From positions 6,438,733-6,502,732 of the forward strand of contig OW285188.1 in NCBI GenBank assembly GCA_935421135.1: a stretch of DNA of 64,000 nucleotides, written 5' to 3'. The DNA is from Bugulina stolonifera. Lineage: Eukaryota; Bryozoa; Gymnolaemata; Cheilostomatida; Bugulidae. The notes beneath the pieces are model-generated. The model ran no database searches and was not told where the DNA came from. It was given only the letters and a program-made list of their open reading frames with translations. The position numbers and the translations under genes were made by a program. Positions 50,639-61,852 of this stretch are shown piece by piece. Within the stretch, counting starts at the first letter, position 1. Every line of letters begins with the position of its first letter.

Positions 50639-52131
50639 CGTCTGCTGTCAATTGTTGGCTGCTAATCGCTTTGAAACATTCGTTGTTAATTGTCTGCTCT
50701 TTGGTGATAGAGTGTTAATCCTACTATCTTTCAGTGACTCACTACCGTTGGTTCTTCTATTTGGTAACTTTTCAATCACCAAGAATTTCAAATCCACAAC
50801 CTATGAGGTAAAATGTTGGTATAGGTGCCAGCATCTCCTCTCTCTCCTCTTCAAAACTTGTAACACAGATCAATAATTATAAGTCAAATAAAAGAACTAA
50901 TTTGCTATAATATGCACCTGCTGTATATCTTGTTGTGTATACATAATTGTTATTTCAAAACAATAATTATTTCTTGAAGGCAAGTGCAAGTAAGTGTTGC
51001 ATTTGAAGTGCATATTACAAGGTGTGAGTGCTCAGCAAAGAGTATACTTGAAGACATACATACATGTAGTATACCTCTCACTGGAATGCAGTCTCCCACA
51101 CACTAGCATACACATCTACTGATACAACATACCTGTTGTGTATATTGATACATACATGTACATGCACATGCACATGCAGAAACACACAGCATTATACTTG
51201 CAGTATTATATCTACACTTGTAAATGTACATTACATTAAGCTATTTTAAAATGAAATTTGTGTGTGTCATTTGAATAAGTCAAATATATTACGCGTTAAA
51301 TTGTCAAATTGTTACACCATGACGTTTTACTGTGCAATAAACAGTGATCTATGTGTACACTGATATATAACTTTGAAGTATAAAATTGTTATTATATTAT
51401 CCTGGAGTTATGTGCTCTCACATTCATCAGCATAATTGTGGGTATATAATGTATAAGAATGACGCATGTACATGTAATATTGCTAAGGCTATATAATATC
51501 TAGTTACATTCTACATACATGTATTATGATAGCAGATCAGCTCTGAGGCGCACCATACTTAAGATTCCTTAGCAAGTTTAGGTTAAATACTTCTAGGTAG
51601 CATACAAGTAGCAACAACATCAAAAAATTATGGATGTAATATAATAGTATACTTACGGAGTTACAGTTTTAATTGTATTTCAACATAAAATGATGGTGGC
51701 CTTATACAATCATGTAATTACTATTACCAATTCAGCCACTTCAGCCTACAGGTAAACATTGGCAGAAAAATATGAAGCCAATGTATTTTTACTAATTATG
51801 TAGGAGCCGTAATCACTATTGATACATTGACTTATATTGTCGCCTGAATCTGTAGCCATTGACATTAGTTCTCACTGTCGGTTCCTCTGACCCTTGGTCA
51901 CCATGTTTTGTTATTGTTACTTTAGACACATTGTCTTTGCTACTATTTGTATTAGGTGTGATGTCACTACTCAACCTCCACAGTGCTGGCAGGTATTTTT
52001 CACCTTTTATTACATACGCCTTAGTTGCTATATTAAATCATTTCTCATCTGTTTTACTTTCGCTACTAGTTACTAGCTATTGTGATGAGATAACATGTAT
52101 ACAGTATAAAGTGTAGACTGTAGTACACAAC

Positions 52132-52209
52132 CATGGGCACTCACAAGCTACTGATTATAATTAGAAGTTGTCCTCTCTCAATTGAGAGAAGACAACTTTT
52201 AATTAGAAC
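52132..52209. mobile_element. Palindromic MITE, degenerate copy
   Basis: Starts CATGGGCACT like the intact copy at 60034, then AAGCTACTGATTATAATTAG and an inner hairpin TTGTCCTCTCTCAATTGAGAGA. Its right terminus is eroded. Confidence 0.65.
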
Positions 52210-52511
52210 CACACAACCTCACCATTGGAAATTGCTATGTTAATAAAAGGATAGCATGCTATATATTATCCACGACTGGTCAAGTTGCTGGATGCACCAT
52301 TCTCTTACCATTTGAGCTGCAATGCATGTGCGTGGTCAGCAAAACCTGTTTTCTGCACATTACATAGCAAGCATGTACTGTACTGTCTGTACATGATGTT
52401 CATGTAATTCAGAATGAAGATGTGTACATATACATAATTAAATACACATGCATGATCAATAATTGATTATATACATATACACAACATGCACATGATTGTA
52501 ATGATAATACA

Positions 52512-52577
52512 GCCTTCTCAAATTAAGAAACGACAACTTTTTATTATGATTGAAAGCTTATGAGTTAAGTGCCTATG
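52512..52577. mobile_element. Palindromic MITE, right-half copy
   Basis: CTCAAATTAAGAAACGACAAC, a TTATTATGATTGAAAGCTTA block and GAGTTAAGTGCCTATG match the right half of the intact copy at 60034-60153 with substitutions. Confidence 0.55.
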
Positions 52578-54183
52578 CACACATTATATGTCTACATATT
52601 TTCCCAGGATAGTGAAATGAAATTTTATTTTACATACTTGATGATCACATGAGAATTATTTTGCTGCTATTGAATGGCTTACTGAACCAGAGTAAAAATA
52701 AACCAATTCCCATACAATTCAAATATTACCTCTAGGTCTGTAGTCATAGCCTTACCTGACACTATCCCAAAAACATCTCAATTTGAATGATTCTAAAATA
52801 TGGTTGATTATTTTAGAGATTCACGCCATAGTGTCCTAGATAGCATAACTGTAATGGTATATATAGAATAGCTGGTGACAAATTAGGGAAGCTGCGGGAA
52901 CGATCCTCTCAGGCCAAGTAAGAATAGGGCGATAATATTGTTAAATAAAGGGGTCGCGACTGCTGGTGATGGTTTTTCCGACCCTCATCGCTAACAGGCA
53001 AATTAATTTTTTGCGACCCCCTTCGGAAAATAATTAATTTTTTGTCTTTTTTGTGACCCCATCGACTCACTGTCGTGAAGACACCTACTCTCTCAGCTAA
53101 GTGGTACTCAAATAATTAAAAAAATTAGATTTAGGTCTTGCCAGCTACAGCATAGGTCAGTGGAATTACATACTATTCCAGGTTTGTACTGTCAAGACCT
53201 GTGAACTACATTGCAAGGAGAGTGTCTATACCATATCTATTATATTACGGTATGTAAACAAATACAATATTGGCAATTTGGCTTGCTTCCACATGGCATT
53301 TTTTCTTACAAAAATCACACATAAACATAACATGTAAAGAATATTTACGTACAATGATAATATTATCATTGATACGTATATATACAATTTAGATATAAAA
53401 GTTATATAGTAAGTAACACCTACATGTACATGTATATGACATAAATATTATTATACAGTAAATTAACATATTCAATGACTTGCATAGAAGTTTGAAGTTG
53501 CGTATTAAACAAATGTATAAAATTTATGGAGATGGATATTTATAAAATAATTACAAAACAACAATAATGTTGTATTAAAAACAATCCATAGATACGCAGA
53601 TATGCGAGCCAATAAGTTTATGGGTTGTAGGCATATAGTGCAGTTGTGTTGTAGTTATAGTATACTTACGCATACATACATGTAATTATAGTGTACATTC
53701 GGCCATTCCATAAACATAACATACTTTTACACTGTTACTAGAACGGTAGGCTGATGTATAATATACTTATATACAATGTACATTTTATAATAAGAGTAAT
53801 CTGTTTCACAATATTGATCTATATACAAATGTCTCTACATGTATGTTTAACACCCAAGGATGTGGTATAAAACCTTCTGCTTGTATTGTGTACAGTCACT
53901 TAGACACAGGATACTGGAGAAGACTTGTGGGTGAAATATTTTTCATAATAATGCTGATGATACCAAACACAAACCACTTCATTGAGCCAGATTGAGCAGG
54001 TAGAATTCTATGCCTTGCACCTTGTAACATTACTATAACATGTTTAGAAAACTACAACATATTTTAAATAATCCTGACGTTGTATCCATGTATGTCATTT
54101 ACTGTATGCTGGTTGAGGATAGGTCTATACTATTTTTGGTGCAGGCTATTCATCTAGAGAAGAGAATTGATAGTGACTTCCTA

Positions 54184-55047
54184 TCACCACCTTGTTTGTA
54201 CTATAAGGAACACGGACAGAACCATGACTGAGGGTACAATCACCGATATCAGAGTAATGTTCAACAGGAAGTCTGCAGAATCGTTATTATGAATCTCAAA
54301 TATATTTAGAGCTATTGCCATAGACATTCCGGTTAAGGCGAGAGAGCAGCATGACAGGAACAGCGTTGTAAAGAAGAGGATGTACATGCCAAAGGTCGAC
54401 TTAACACAGTAGCCTTGAGGCCATGCAGGACATTTAGATAGAGTCACGTTATTCCGACTCAACTTCGTGACGATCTGCATGATAAGCAAGCAGTGTCTGA
54501 GGATTGTCACAGTGAAAGCTATCCCCGATGTTACGGCCCCAGATGTCGTCTGCAGATCTTTTACTGCTTCAACTGATTTGAAAGCTATCAGTATCTTGAC
54601 TACAGCTATTACACCATCCTCCGTCAATATGACGAGAATGTTATTGGCTCTGCTCCAATATTTGGTAATCTGTCGATATTTATCTACTTCCTCTTCGGGT
54701 CTCTCAGTTTCGGGGCAACAACCAGTGATCTTCACCAGACTGAATATTGGTAGAGAAATCTCGCTGATGATAATAAAACCGCTGATGATGAGAAAAGCGC
54801 GCCAAGCATCCAAGTAAACTTGGATCGGTTCTTTGTTTACAACAGCATTTGCAAAGGTAACGTATCCAAAAGTGTCTGCAATAAAGTCTGTACCACTGAA
54901 CACTAAAGCAGCGACGTAGGTGAAGGTCTCCCATTTAAGGCAACATGATTTGGTAGCTGGTATGTTGCATATCACCAGCTCTACTGATGTTTCACCAATG
55001 TCCTTTGAAGCATCAAAGCAGCATGAAATATTTGCCAAAGCATCCAT
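54184..55047 (-). CDS. Six-pass membrane protein, paralogue B
   Basis: Single-exon frame of 287 codons with the same plan as paralogue A: SCCF..SKDIGETS.E.VICN, CCLKWE, then a first segment with SGTDFIAD, a second ending EISLPIFSL, a third ILTEDGVIAVVKILIAF, and three more, ending VQTRW. The loop after segment 2 is Glu/Lys-rich (PEEEVDKYRQITKYWSR). An acceptor-like TTTGTAG lies just upstream of the ATG on the gene strand, so a 5' UTR intron is likely. Charged residues kept inside segments in both copies (Asp in 1, Glu in 2, Glu-Asp in 3) suggest a functional pore or binding site rather than a simple anchor. Family unknown. Confidence 0.84.
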   Translation of the reverse strand: MDALANISCCFDASKDIGETSVELVICNIPATKSCCLKWETFTYVAALVFSGTDFIADTFGYVTFANAVVNKEPIQVYLDAWRAFLIISGFIIISEISLPIFSLVKITGCCPETERPEEEVDKYRQITKYWSRANNILVILTEDGVIAVVKILIAFKSVEAVKDLQTTSGAVTSGIAFTVTILRHCLLIMQIVTKLSRNNVTLSKCPAWPQGYCVKSTFGMYILFFTTLFLSCCSLALTGMSMAIALNIFEIHNNDSADFLLNITLISVIVPSVMVLSVFLIVQTRW

Positions 55048-55684
55048 GTCTACCCAGTGTTTCCTCCAAACCTACAAATAGTTTGTACAGTAGGCCTACT
55101 CAATTAAAAGAATACAACACCAATCTTACGTAGGGCCTACAAATGCAATGCAAGATTACAATATAAGGTCGGAAGTAACACAACCGGACATGGGGCCCAC
55201 ATGTAGTACAATATTACATAGACACAACATGTAATATTGTACTACATGTAATAATGCTATTATTAGTACTACATAATATTATGTACATGTGCAATATTTT
55301 ACTTTTAAAATTGTGCAAAATAATGAAATAGGAAATTTTTCACCGAGGTTTTTTACTCTATAGAGAATAAATATTTTATTGTGCATTGTGGTTTGATTTC
55401 TCTTAAATTTATCGATAAAAATGACTGTATATGTTACATGTAATGAGTAGGACATCATATTGTATGATGTATGTGAATGAACATATCTGTATAATATAAC
55501 ATAACATACATACATGTAGAATTATAATAGAGGTCTAGTATTTATTAAATGATTTTGCTGGTTTAACCAAGGGGCTTTTTGGTTTACACAGCCTTTGAAT
55601 CCGATTGACATACTGAAGAAGTTGTCTACTCTTTTTCTATTGTACACAAATTATATCTTACATGAACTGTCATCATATATACAG

Positions 55685-55793
55685 GTATGCTGAACTGTTT
55701 ACTCTATTTTACAAAAGACTCGCTAGTTCATCAGTAGCCAATGATCTGCCAACACTTCAGTCTGTGAGGCCAGAGTTACCATTCTTTGTGTGA
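55685..55793 (+). CDS. Possible orphan last exon
   Basis: After the acceptor TATATACAG a frame of about 35 codons reads YAELFTLFYKRLASS...SVRPELPFFV and stops at TGA 55791-55793. The composition looks protein-like, but no upstream partner exon was found between here and VPS53. It may be a terminal exon of an unseen gene, an exon fossil or chance. Confidence 0.22.
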
Positions 55794-58689
55794 CAGGAAA
55801 GGAAGCGAGAGTTATAGTCGAGTAAAGATAAATATATTTATGCAAGCCGCAATGAATTGTCATGTTGTAGTCTACTGTATGCTAGAGGAACAGAGTAAAT
55901 CCAAAGTGAAATAATAATGACCATACAAAATAGGTAGTCATAACATGTATCTCAATCCTGCATCAAGTTGTACTGTTGAATGGTCAAACTGATAGAAATG
56001 GGTTATTATGCTGCATGTACACTGCACCTAATCACTTTAGATTTATCTGCTCCCGACAAGCTCAGACTGCGTAATGTAATGTAGCTAGCAAACGGAAAAT
56101 TCTAATAACTTTTAGTTCTGTTGTAAATACAGCAGAGAAGATATAGTACCGAAGATAGTTTTAATATTAAAGTCAATGCAAGATCCATGAGTATAAACTC
56201 TGAACTAGTAAAATCCTACTGCTCAAACTATAGTCAAGAGGGACGACTTCAATGCTGAAGATGATTTCAGCTCTATGCAATGGTATAAGCAGTTTAACCA
56301 ACAGTGTTATATAATGCATAGATATTACATAAACAGTACAAACATTGATAGTTTTTTATCTGCTCAAGAACCCTAGCTACATTGTATGTTAAAATCATGT
56401 AAAATTGTACTTACCCCCAATTTTCTTTAGATATACATGTATTATGTACATGTACATGTAAGTACATGTACATGGTTGTTAATATGTTTGATAGTGGCTA
56501 TCTCTGCCTACATGGGTAACAGTATATGTATGATGAGACTGTTAGTGATATGGTAATAATGTAGTGTAGGTTATATACATGTCACTATGCAGTATTAGAT
56601 ACTCACCTCTTACTTGTGCTAACACAGTAAGCAGACAGCATAGGTTTTGTATAACTATAACTTATATAATATGCAATAAGTACACAACAATATTCTACTT
56701 TATCAACTCTAAATGAATGCCCCTGCCAATATACTGATTACACACTAATATTAGTAAGAGTCCATAGTTAGTGACACAATGTGTATTTTTATATTATTTA
56801 CCAACAATAGACTGCATTGTTCTATAGAATATCAAGTAAAAGAGGTACCATGTTGGTATTAGCCATTAGACATGAGACACCATCTATAAATCAATAGATA
56901 CAATAAACTAAAATCATAACAATTATTGGACCTGTTGCTAACACCTCTAGACCATAAAATCATTATTCTGAAAGTTCACCGTGTAATGAAACTAGACAAT
57001 GTCAGATTTTATCCTGCTGTCGACGCATAACAACACGTTCACATACTAAACTTGATTTTCCACAGTAGATTTGAAAATGTGCTGGGTAAATACATGTAAT
57101 TTAGATTCAATAATATTCATATTCCAGTATGCGCTCATTAGACATTCATCTAGAATCCAACTTAATATTTGTATAATTATATGATCAAGATGGTAAGCTG
57201 ATGCCCTAGTCCCACACCTGGGCCTAATAAGAATTGTACATACAATGCAGGGACTTGTACTTGTACAATACTGTTCCATGTTTGTACAATACAAATAGAA
57301 ACATAATAACAATAATACATGTATAGTAAGTTACAAATCATGATAAAAGTAAAAGATATCATACATATACAATAATACTGTAGTACCAGATTATAAGTAT
57401 TACACAGCAGGCACACGGCATGCAATACCAGACAGACTTAGAATGCCACTTATTCAACTGATCAACATACAGATCAGACGTGATTACATGTGCGTTCCCA
57501 GGTTTGACAAGTTATTATGTACATGTATACACTCAATGCTTCGGCACTGGGTTTCTCCACAGAACTAGGCTAGGAGGAACTCTTAGATTTCTATCAGAAA
57601 TGCAGAGCAAAAAGAAGATTGAACATACACTGTACTTTACTACTGTCCGAAAAATAACTACATGTACATGTAACTAACCACAGAAAATTCAGCACCTTTG
57701 ATGCAAAACTGGCGCCATTCAGAGTGTGAGGGACTGATGGGCCAGGCCCACAACTAATGTCCAATTAGTTCGTTTTCACCCAAAATCCTCAAGCCCGATG
57801 TATCATGGGGAAGTATGGCTGAAAGATTGCAAAACAGCTGAGAGGGTGCAAAAAAAAGGTTGGCCTATTAAGGTCTGGCAAAAGATTGTGATGTAGGCAA
57901 GACATTGCAACATATTAGTAATAATTACAATTGATATAGGATCCGCCTGCGGCCTACAACACACCATATACAGTACATTAAATAAATTCTTGAGCAGTAT
58001 ATAAATAGATGGAATTATTTACAGTACAAGCATGCTATATTAGAGAGATTCACAGTGGTTTATTAGAATATGTTATACATGTAACTATTCACATATAGAT
58101 ATGGCTACAACACCGTTACAAACTCTTCGAGTCATACTATTGTTATGGAACAGGATTCGTTCCCACCAGACTGTCCCATCCTATTTTCGAATACCAGGAC
58201 GGTCAGGATGGCCTGAAGCTTATTCAAGACAAACCAGGCCGTTGTTACAACGAACCGGCTGTCATTTCCATGAACTGACTGCCGAACTCTTAATGCTTAT
58301 GAACTAATACTCACCTTTGTACTCTCCTGCTATACATGTATATAGTTATCTCTTTACTCACTTGTGTATTTTTATCCTGATTGTCACCAGACCGTTGTCT
58401 TGACAGACTTCTCTTTGGAAACAGCAAACGGGCAGCCAATCATGTTGGTTCATTGTTACCTATATTATACATGTACATGTCAGTAGAATCAAATTAGTAT
58501 TACAATGTATTGTAATGGTTTCTGTGATTTGGTGCGGTCGTCCTTGGACGACTATCGACCCAGAAATGAAGTGCCTATGAGTGGTAATAGGACTTCGCAT
58601 TACATGAAAGATCGAGCGGTCTCAGTAGCCCAAGAACTACCAAAGACGACCCATCTGGTCCCAAGTCTGACCTTCAGACTATACGTTGA
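55794..58689. other. Gene-poor AT-rich stretch
   Basis: No exon with convincing support. It contains TACATGTACATG runs (56440-56475), and a 68-codon Arg-rich frame at 58101-58307 without family resemblance. Confidence 0.45.
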
Positions 58690-59045
58690 AAGAGAGTGAT
58701 CCGACCTAGTAGGCGGTTCGCTAAGCGAATGACCTGACAAAAGGAAGTGAAAGTCTCTGTATCAAGTAGGTTAGATGTGTCTTTATTGAAAGCCAAGTGA
58801 AGACTGAGACAATGAACAGTAAAACAGTGCCCTTTATATAGTATAAGGACTTCCGGCCGACCACACGTCGGGAAAAGACGACGTGTGGTCGTCCGGAAGT
58901 TGCGCAACAAGATGGCCGCCGGAAGCCCGACGGCCGACCCAAAATAGGTCGGGTTCTACAAAAGTTGCTTATAATGGTCCAATTCATGTACAAAATGAAT
59001 ATCAATGGATTCTGAGAGGTCGGGCCTCTGTACATCGGTATAAAA
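58690..59045 (-). mobile_element. LTR-like patch with strong hairpin
   Basis: Read on the minus strand there is a TATA box TATATAAAGG (58831-58840) and, about 45 bases further, AATAAA (58782-58787), followed by a U5-like stretch: the order of an LTR. Just upstream on that strand is a 20-bp hairpin at 58851-58898. Composition is GC-richer than the flanks. GTCGTCCGGA is shared with the patch near 11960. No partner LTR or coding region is visible, so it may be a solo LTR. Confidence 0.4.
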
Positions 59046-60033
59046 GGCATTAAAAAGACTTAGTAATAATCATGTAGTTATATACAATTATATAGTAGAA
59101 CAATACATGAATAAGTAGTGAGTATAAACACATGGAGACATGTATATAGACAGTAATTAATGGTTTAACATGCAATGCAGTTGAATATAACTATACGAAC
59201 AGCTAATTACACGAGTGTGAGTGTCAGATGAGTAGTGCTGTAACAACTACTAGGCACTTAGGGTGCGGTGGAGCTTCGTCCGGTAGTTGGAGTCGTATAC
59301 AAAATGTCCTGTACCATTACAGTATTTCAGGAGAATTATATTCTTTTATTCACTACAGTCTCATGGTAACTACATGTACACTTACTGGAGAGATCTTGAC
59401 AGCTAAGGACTTACAAGATAGCTACACACCTGGTACCCCACTCTAGGGTGGCAACAGGGTTACCAGGTACTGAGGCTAAGGTACGTACTCTGGAATAATA
59501 TCCAAGTATATACACAAGTATATACAAGTATATACTTACCGGTGGAGTCGCCTGCTCCTACCAGCAGTGATAGTCTGCACAGCTATTACAATATTATGTC
59601 TGACTAAATAGTAACTAATCACATTAGATGTGCAAACTGTAAGCCAGGTCCATTACCATGTGAGAATTCTATGATCAGATCAACCTGTCACCTAGCATAT
59701 GCATACTTGTCATGCTTCCTTGATTCTGAGAGAGATTCTCTCATTCCCAACTAAGATTTAGATATCTCACCCCACCAAAATTGCACACCGCACCCAAGTG
59801 TTGAATCTCTCTCATCATAAGGGCCCTTTGCCTCTTGTTGTCACTTGCTCTTGGGCAGCAATAAAGACACCTTCTATTACTCTATATAGCTTGCGTGGTG
59901 TATACGAAACTAAAAGACTCTCAGCCGAGGCTCCTTTGGAAACTGACGCCAGAGCACCTAGGTTTAGGTCGAACCCATGCAAACACAGAAATAGCAGCTA
60001 GTGTTGTGGATGCGACAAACGACAACCTCATAG
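59046..60033. other. Non-coding spacer
   Basis: No exon, RNA gene or clear repeat recognised, apart from a short direct repeat of AAGTATATACA at 59500-59535. Confidence 0.4.
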
Positions 60034-60153
60034 CATGGGCACTAATAAGCTATTGATCATAATTAGAAAATGCTCTCTCCCAATTTGTCTTGATAAATTG
60101 GGAGAGGACAACTTCTATGTCTAATTATGATCAATAACTTATTAGTGCCCATG
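60034..60153. mobile_element. Intact palindromic hAT-type MITE, 120 bp
   Basis: The left half CATGGGCACTAATAAGCTAT and the right half ending ATAACTTATTAGTGCCCATG are inverted copies over about 35 bases. An inner inverted pair CTCTCCCAATTT/AAATTGGGAGAG makes almost the whole unit foldable. The flanks are a perfect 8-bp duplication CCTCATAG (60026-60033 and 60154-60161), typical of hAT insertions. It is the best-preserved member of a family with fragments at 49250, 52132 and 52512, and short traces near 1431, 2612 and 7558. Confidence 0.9.
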
Positions 60154-60392
60154 CCTCATAGTCACAACCGCCTGACGGCTTTAGCAATGTAACAAATGAC
60201 TACCTAGCCAATCTTTATATCTGCATGCCTGACTGGTGACTCCTTGTGCATATTGATCCGCAGCTAAGTCGGCACCACTCCGTGTAGCTCAAGTGTTGTG
60301 GGCAAAGCCCCTGTTCTACAACGCATTCTCAAAACACTGCGTAGGTTAACTAGGCCAAGGACCCAAAGCTAAACACTTATGATTACCTATTA

Positions 60393-60988
60393 TGTAACAT
60401 GTCATTATATATTGTTTACTCTGCCTAGTAAATAGCAATTATATTCTAGAAGGTGTGGTTAGTAATGAACACCTCTTTTATAACTACAGTAGATTGTTTA
60501 TCTTTACAATAACGGATTATTATAATAGACTATTATGTTTTGTCTTATGAATAGAGTCCAGTGACGGCTAGTCACCCTAACCATTATGTCGTTCTGTAAC
60601 TAATTATCCAGTGACGGTTGGTTCCGGCTGCCGTCTATTTCATCATCTTTTGTAATCTACTTGTGGTTTTGTGAGTTAGTATAAAAGCAGCTGTCTTGTA
60701 TCATATTAGTTAGTTAGAAATAAACTCTGGAATCAACAACTACTCTCTGTTATTGGATTACAACTACTCTGCTTACAAGTAAGTTATTATTATTAGATTT
60801 ACAAGACCGTTATAGGCTAATCCTATAATTGGACTTGGACAACCGGGGAGCTATCCTTTGGGATAGGCTATAGCCTGGATGACCGTCCTACTGGGTGAAC
60901 AGTAGGGAGGTCAAGTTGTAGTTAGTGTGGCATCCGTTTGGGTGTAGTTAGGTGAAGTAATAGTGGCTTTGACCGGCCAACTATTACA
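60393..60988 (+). mobile_element. 5' LTR of the Ty3/gypsy element
   Basis: The end is fixed by the primer site that starts two bases later: the LTR closes ...TTACA at 60988. The start is proposed at TGTAAC (60393) because it gives the usual TG...CA ends with a 5-bp inverted TGTAA/TTACA. Inside are TATAAAAG (60680-60687) and AATAAA (60719-60724), close together as in compact LTRs. The 3' LTR lies outside the window, so the 5' boundary is a proposal. Confidence 0.6.
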
Positions 60989-60989
60989 T

Positions 60990-61005
60990 TGGTGGCAGCG
61001 GTGGG
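60990..61005 (+). promoter_or_regulatory. Primer-binding site, tRNA-Leu
   Basis: TGGTGGCAGCGGTGGG is complementary over 16 bases to the 3' end, including CCA, of animal cytosolic tRNA-Leu of the AAG/UAG type as I know it. It lies one base after the LTR end, the standard place for minus-strand priming. Confidence 0.8.
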
Positions 61006-61039
61006 ATAGGCAGATCCCGTTTTCACCTAACGACACAGG

Positions 61040-61852
61040 ATGCCGAGTGCTCAAGGCACTGACAGGGCTGGCAGCAATGAGGGTCAGGAGAGGAGTGGGC
61101 TGGATAGGCTGGCGGATTTAGTAGAACGACTGCTACAGCAGGAGTCCCGTCCCGTGCAGCAGGCATTTAAGCCTCCACACTTTGACGGGGACGGAGATGT
61201 AGAGTTGTTTATCCGCCAGTTCCAGATGGTAGCAGAGGCCAATGAGTGGCGACCAATGGCTACCTTACTCCACCTGAGAGAAGCCCTCCAGGGTACAGCC
61301 CGTGACTGTGGGCGGCCGGACAGTCTGGAAGGAATCCTAGTAGCCTTAAGATCTCGATATGGGCTCTCAACCCGAGAGGCTAGGCTAAGACTAGGGCAAA
61401 TGAGGAAGGGTAACAGTGTTACTCTCCAAGACTATGCCATGGAGGTTCAGCGGCTAGTAGACATAGCCCATGGTGAGCTCTCGGAGAGCTACCGGACTAC
61501 TATGGCCTTGGAGACCTTTATTCAAACACTGGATAGTCCTCAGCTGCAGCGTCACTTACTAGCGGTAAGTGCTCCAGATCTGGAAAGAGCCGTCCAGGCG
61601 GGAAAGGAGTTCTTGCGGGTTCGAACCAACTCAGAGGTTGGAGGAACTCCTGCCCTGCGCTGCATAAATGAGTTAGCAGACCCGGTCACACGGGTAAAGA
61701 CGGGTGACCCAGATTTCCTGGCACTGTCACAAGCCGTCCTGCAATTAACTCAGGAGATGCGAGAGTTGAAGGCGGGTATGCATAAACCCCAGGAACCATT
61801 GAGGGGAGTGGAATCCCAGGTTCCGGGAAACGGGGTGAGCCCCCGGCAGTGA
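61040..61852 (+). CDS. gag: Ty3/gypsy Gag polyprotein
   Basis: A 270-codon frame that starts 35 bases after the primer site. It holds a retrotransposon Gag capsid-like domain: FKPPHFDGDGDVELFIRQF, then RYGLSTREARLRLGQMRKG and a helical C-terminal part. No CCHC zinc knuckle is seen in this frame or the start of the next, so RNA binding may rely on the Arg/Lys-rich region after the frameshift. The frame ends at TGA 61850-61852. It forms the virus-like particle shell. The frame is intact. Confidence 0.88.
   Translation: MPSAQGTDRAGSNEGQERSGLDRLADLVERLLQQESRPVQQAFKPPHFDGDGDVELFIRQFQMVAEANEWRPMATLLHLREALQGTARDCGRPDSLEGILVALRSRYGLSTREARLRLGQMRKGNSVTLQDYAMEVQRLVDIAHGELSESYRTTMALETFIQTLDSPQLQRHLLAVSAPDLERAVQAGKEFLRVRTNSEVGGTPALRCINELADPVTRVKTGDPDFLALSQAVLQLTQEMRELKAGMHKPQEPLRGVESQVPGNGVSPRQ

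Larger units (their letters stand above)
50639..54183. other. Spacer between the six-pass paralogues
   Basis: No supported exon in 3.5 kb. It holds two degenerate palindromic MITE copies (52132-52209, 52512-52577) and, near 52930-53060, GC-richer sequence with ATTAATTTTTTG in direct repeat. A hydrophobic 85-codon frame at 51859-52116 has no splice or family support. Confidence 0.5.

Noticed and set aside
51859..52116. 85-codon hydrophobic frame that might be a receptor fragment
   Set aside because: No splice sites, no paralogue, no recognisable motif; AT-rich DNA gives hydrophobic frames by chance.
58101..58307. 68-codon Arg-rich frame starting MATTPLQTLRVILLLW
   Set aside because: Looks a little like a mitochondrial presequence, but there is no other evidence for a gene.
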